From: Proteiniphilum sp.
GTDB taxonomy: Bacteria > Bacteroidota > Bacteroidia > Bacteroidales > Dysgonomonadaceae
Assembly: GCA_031284475.1 (NCBI GenBank)
Contig: JAISZV010000179.1
Span: 1 to 8,453, forward strand
DNA: 8,453 bases
Direction: 5' to 3'
The translations under genes were made by a program, and so were the position numbers. Positions 6,042-8,453 of this stretch are shown in pieces. The notes beneath the pieces are model-generated. The model was given only the letters and a program-made list of their open reading frames with translations, did no database searches and was not told the DNA's origin. Each line of letters starts with the position of its first letter. Positions within the stretch are counted from its first letter, which is position 1.

Positions 6042-6241
6042 ACTTGTAATTGCGTGCGTAACCGTTTTCAACGACTTCCGGAAGAATAAAACAGGTTAGA
6101 ACCCGGAGATGTTCATAGATTAACATGGGAGAAAGCGCATACCTTTACAGGCGATTCCGTCAACGCCACGGCCATACGAATATGGGGTATAAACCCAACG
6201 GGACGTTACGGTAAGTAATCGCAAGAAAGGGGCGTTACGGA
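6042..6241. other. Gene-free stretch, possibly holding a gene remnant
   Basis: Together with the terminators, 5888-6305 is a 418-bp gap. No intact gene is seen in 6042-6241. One plus-strand frame is open from 6090 to the stop at 6216-6218 and reads like protein in composition, including HTFTGDSVNATAIRIWGINP (within about 6130-6200). It has no start codon and meets a stop at 6087-6089; a neighbouring frame upstream reads VFNDFRKNKTG before a stop. This could be the frameshifted 3' end of a lost gene, but I cannot name a family and chance is not excluded. An 8-bp word, CGTTACGG, occurs twice (6204-6211 and 6233-6240). Confidence 0.25.
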
Positions 6242-6274
6242 TTGCCCGAAGTTATAAAACTTTTTGTATATTTG
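6242..6274 (+). promoter_or_regulatory. Consensus promoter for the secreted-protein gene
   Basis: TATATTTG (6267-6274) matches the Bacteroidetes -7 consensus TAnnTTTG exactly, with TTG (6242-6244) as a -33 element 22 bp upstream. Transcription would begin near 6280, about 25 nt before the ATG at 6306. This also rules against a TTG start at 6264, which would lie inside the promoter itself. Confidence 0.6.
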
Positions 6275-6305
6275 CCGGAGTTCCGCACTTCTAAATATAC
6301 AATGT

Positions 6306-6812
6306 ATGAAACGAATTGAAACACTGGCCTTGTCAATTGTACTGTTGGCTTTTGTAACAACCCTTCCCGCACGGGAGAGCAATGAAAACCGTTACACATT
6401 CCCGCTTACCGGCGCGTCCTTTGCTTCGCCCAACAACGGGCGGTTTGAGGCGGGATGCGAATTGACGGGCGCTACGCCGCTTAACCGCGCCATCGGCGGC
6501 GAGGCGATAGCGGATGCTGCCGACCGGCACGACGGACGGGAGACCTATAACGCTTCCGTACGGAAACCGGCGGAAAAACAGGGATTCCCGCCGGTAGAAT
6601 TTGATAAATATATAAGCTTCTCTAAAAATAGCGTTCATCCTGTAACCAAAGAGCAGGCCAGCCTGCTTTTTACGGATGATAGCCAACAGATCACCGGCAG
6701 GAAATTCGGATGGCGTCCCGAAAACGGCCGGGATAGTTATATCCGGCGGCGTATGGGGGCTATCTTTGCGGATACGATACGTAAAATATTCCCGACAAGT
6801 GAAATTTGTTAA
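6306..6812 (+). CDS. Uncharacterised secreted protein, 168 residues
   Basis: I do not recognise this protein. The N-terminus is a clear Sec signal peptide: a positive start (MKR), a hydrophobic core (about residues 7-20) and a likely cleavage after LPA (22). No lipobox Cys is present, so the product should be periplasmic or surface-associated rather than a lipoprotein. The mature part (about 146 residues) is hydrophilic with no membrane segment, two Cys (51 and the last residue, 168), and a strongly basic region from 132 to 160 (GRKFGWRPENGRDSYIRRRM, 131-150). The ATG at 6306 is preferred over in-frame TTG at 6264 because the latter lies in the -7 promoter element and would spoil the signal peptide. 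It stands alone behind its own promoter and is followed 78 bp later by the Nif3 gene. It could be lineage-specific or a shortened version of a longer protein. Confidence 0.7.
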   Translation: MKRIETLALSIVLLAFVTTLPARESNENRYTFPLTGASFASPNNGRFEAGCELTGATPLNRAIGGEAIADAADRHDGRETYNASVRKPAEKQGFPPVEFDKYISFSKNSVHPVTKEQASLLFTDDSQQITGRKFGWRPENGRDSYIRRRMGAIFADTIRKIFPTSEIC

Positions 6813-6890
6813 TAGAGTTTACATTGAATAAGATTCTATATACCCGGTTGTTAATTATCTTATCCCTTAATCAATATAATGTTTTAATGT

Positions 6891-7985
6891 ATGCGAATAA
6901 AAGAGATCATCCAGACAATTGAACAGCTTGCCCCGCTGCCGCTTCAGGAGGCGTATGACAACAGCGGGTTGCAGGCGGGCGATGCGAACCGGGAAGCAAC
7001 CGGCGCCCTGCTGTGTATTGATGTAACCGAAAACGTGATTGATGAGGCTCTCTCCCTGGGCTGTAATCTTATTATTTCGCACCATCCCCTTGCGTTCCGG
7101 CCGTTTAAGTCGCTCACCGGAAAGAATTATGTGGAGCGGTGCATGATGCAGGCCATCAAACGCGACGTGGCGCTCTATGCCGCACATACCAATCTGGACA
7201 ATGCTTGTGGAGGCGTTAACTACAAACTGGCGGAGATGCTGGAGTTGCAGAACGTGAAAATTCTGCAACCCTTAGAGAATGCATTATTGAAATTTGTCGC
7301 CACCGTGCCGCTCCAGTATGCGGAGAGCGTAAGGAACGCCTTGTTTAATGCCGGCGCAGGGCATATAGGGAATTACGACAGTTGCAGTTATAACCTTTCG
7401 GGAGAAGGTACATTCCGGGCAAAAGCGGGGGCCAATCCACACGTAGGGGAGATAGGCCGGCTTCATTTTGAACCGGAAGTGAGAATAGAAACGGTGATTC
7501 CCGTCATGAAAAAGGAAGAGGCGCTCCGGGCGTTGCTGGCGGTACATCCCTACGAAGAACCGGTGTTTGATTTCTATCCCATAGCCAACAACTGGCCGCA
7601 ACACGGCAGCGGAGTGGTGGGGGTGCTGTCGGAACCTATGCCCGAACAGGAATTTTTATACCTGCTGAAAGATATTTTTAATTTGCCTGCCATACAGCAC
7701 TCAAAAATACAGGGGAGAGATATCCGCGACGTGGCTCTCTGCGGCGGCGCGGGCGCATCCCTTATCCCCAGGGCTATTGCCTATGGAGCCGACGCTTTTA
7801 TCACGGGCGAAGCTAAATACAACGACTTTTTTGATGCGGAAGGAGGCATACTGCTTGCGGTGGTAGGCCATTATGAATCGGAAATCTGCACTAAAGAGAT
7901 TTTTTTCGATCTTATTTCAAAAAAATTTCCTACTTTTGCACTGCATAAATCGGCGTTCGACTCGAACCCGGTGAAATATCTGTAA
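6891..7985 (+). CDS. Nif3-like dinuclear metal centre protein with PII-like insert
   Basis: The protein belongs to the NIF3/YbgI/YqfO family, hexameric toroids with a dinuclear metal site per subunit. Many are annotated as GTP cyclohydrolase I type 2, but the physiological role is unsettled. Metal ligands can be placed by alignment from memory with E. coli YbgI: H64 and H65 (ISHHPLAF), D103 (HTNLDNACGG), and H327 and E331 (VVGHYESE). The 364-residue length identifies the long YqfO form: an inserted PII/CutA-like domain at about 130-235, with the hallmark HPYEEPV (219-225), splits the two catalytic halves. The ATG at 6891 is the first possible start because an in-frame TAA lies at 6885-6887. 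A terminator-like hairpin follows, then a zinc-ribbon gene, a neighbour pair seen in distant bacteria. The protein is expected in the cytosol. Confidence 0.93.
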   Translation: MRIKEIIQTIEQLAPLPLQEAYDNSGLQAGDANREATGALLCIDVTENVIDEALSLGCNLIISHHPLAFRPFKSLTGKNYVERCMMQAIKRDVALYAAHTNLDNACGGVNYKLAEMLELQNVKILQPLENALLKFVATVPLQYAESVRNALFNAGAGHIGNYDSCSYNLSGEGTFRAKAGANPHVGEIGRLHFEPEVRIETVIPVMKKEEALRALLAVHPYEEPVFDFYPIANNWPQHGSGVVGVLSEPMPEQEFLYLLKDIFNLPAIQHSKIQGRDIRDVALCGGAGASLIPRAIAYGADAFITGEAKYNDFFDAEGGILLAVVGHYESEICTKEIFFDLISKKFPTFALHKSAFDSNPVKYL

Positions 7986-8021
7986 AAAAGGCGGTCAGAC
8001 TTGTTCCTGCCGATTACAGAG

Positions 8022-8070
8022 AAATGTGGTAATGAAGCGATGATGCGTCGTTGGATTACTGCATTTTTTT
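8022..8070 (+). terminator. Hairpin with T7 tract after the Nif3 gene
   Basis: Bases 8022-8033 pair with 8055-8066 in a 12-pair stem (ten Watson-Crick, two G-U), and an inner stem of 8036-8040 with 8048-8052 caps it. A run of seven T (8064-8070) follows, the first three of which can also pair with the A-rich foot of the stem. This looks like an intrinsic terminator or attenuator 37 bp after the Nif3 stop, and would limit read-through into the zinc-ribbon gene. Confidence 0.6.
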
Positions 8071-8119
8071 GATTTAATAACGCTCTTTATTGAATGCATA
8101 TTGATAAACAAAATAAATT

Positions 8120-8453
8120 ATGGCAACAAGGAAAAAAAGTACAGAACAGGAAGTTTCGGTAGAAGATAAACTGAAATCCCTCTACAAATTACAGTCCTAT
8201 TTATCCGAAATAGACCGGATTAAAACCTTGCGCGGGGAACTTCCGCTCGAGGTGGCCGACCTCGATGATGAAATAGCCGGCCTGGGAACGCGTATCAACA
8301 ATTTTGAACTGGAGCTCAAGCAATTAGACGAGAACACAAAATTGCAAAAAGGAAAGATAGAAGCCAGCAAGTCGAAAATTGAGAAATACAATAAGCAGCT
8401 TGAGAATGTGCGTAACAGCAAAGAATATGACCATCTCTCCAAAGAGATAGAGT
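8120..8453 (+). CDS. Coiled-coil / C4 zinc-ribbon protein (3' end missing)
   Basis: The frame opens at ATG 8120 and runs without a stop to the window edge, giving 111 codons of a longer gene. The N-terminal basic MATRKKSTEQ leads into a long charged helix (about 14-111) with heptad-like Leu/Ile spacing, predicted coiled coil. The segment NVRNSKEYDHLSKEIE (96-111) matches the signature that, in the C4-type zinc-ribbon family (Pfam zf-RING_7, CT398-like), sits in the antiparallel coiled coil before the Cys-rich ribbon. The ribbon itself would lie beyond 8453. Relatives next to Nif3 genes include Helicobacter HP0958 (beside HP0959) and Mycobacterium Rv2229c (beside Rv2230c). HP0958 is linked to flagellar mRNA and chaperone functions, but that role should not be transferred here. 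The A-rich leader has no Shine-Dalgarno sequence and no clear promoter of its own. Confidence 0.88.
   Translation, partial: MATRKKSTEQEVSVEDKLKSLYKLQSYLSEIDRIKTLRGELPLEVADLDDEIAGLGTRINNFELELKQLDENTKLQKGKIEASKSKIEKYNKQLENVRNSKEYDHLSKEIE

Noticed and set aside
6125..6214. Short ATG frame of 29 codons
   Set aside because: Arg-rich and without homology hints or start context; the overlapping frame at 6090-6218 looks more protein-like, though it also lacks a start.
6204..6240. Two CGTTACGG copies as operator sites upstream of the 6242 promoter
   Set aside because: Only two 8-bp direct copies 29 bp apart, without dyad symmetry; too weak to call a binding site.
6264..6305. In-frame upstream TTG start for the secreted protein
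   Set aside because: The TTG lies within the -7 promoter region (6267-6274), and the added 14 residues precede an already good signal peptide.
6761..6768. TATCTTTG, an exact -7 consensus upstream of the Nif3 gene
   Set aside because: It lies inside the coding region of the preceding gene and has no TTTG-like -33 element at suitable spacing.
1..8453. Mobile elements, CRISPR arrays, tRNA or rRNA genes, phage or defence genes
   Set aside because: Read for terminal inverted repeats, regularly spaced repeats, transposase or nuclease motifs and cloverleaf-like segments; none seen. The window is conserved core chromosome plus a short intergenic and hypothetical region.

Overview
The window is ordinary chromosomal DNA from a Bacteroidales bacterium. 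The gene order secY-map-infA-rpmJ-rpsM-rpsK-rpsD-rpoA-rplQ (no adk between secY and map, rpsD kept beside rpoA) is the known Bacteroidetes arrangement of the end of the spc operon plus the alpha operon. Other pointers are the bL36 with its zinc ligands lost, A/T-rich start regions that mostly lack Shine-Dalgarno sequences, and exact matches to the Bacteroidetes -7 promoter consensus TAnnTTTG. I cannot name a genus; a relative of Bacteroides, Parabacteroides or the Dysgonomonadaceae is plausible.

Layout. Bases 1-5887 are one co-directional run of translation, transcription and export genes. It starts inside secY (373 C-terminal residues) and continues with map (methionine aminopeptidase), infA (IF-1), rpmJ (bL36, 38 codons), rpsM (uS13), rpsK (uS11), rpsD (uS4), rpoA (RNA polymerase alpha) and rplQ (bL17). 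Three gaps in this run hold inverted repeats able to form RNA hairpins: infA-rpmJ (210 bp), rpmJ-rpsM (74 bp) and rpsK-rpsD (198 bp). The last gap also has a consensus promoter, so rpsD-rpoA-rplQ can probably be transcribed separately and perhaps be controlled through a structured leader. bL17 has an acidic C-terminal tail that nearly doubles the family length and contains a 15-bp/pentapeptide tandem repeat.

Bases 5873-6041 hold three successive hairpins, two of them followed by T-tracts, which end the ribosomal operon. Bases 6042-6241 have no intact gene; one reading frame there looks faintly like a gene remnant. A promoter at 6242-6274 then drives a 168-residue protein of unknown function with a signal peptide (6306-6812). 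It is followed by a Nif3-family protein with a PII-like insert (6891-7985), a terminator-like hairpin, and the start of a coiled-coil/C4 zinc-ribbon protein that runs off the window (8120-8453). Nif3 beside the zinc-ribbon protein is a recurrent neighbourhood in distant bacteria.

There is no mobile element, CRISPR array, tRNA or rRNA. I found no new multi-gene system. The features most worth a second look are the structured leaders in the ribosomal operon, the bL17 repeat tail, the tandem terminators and the unrecognised secreted protein.
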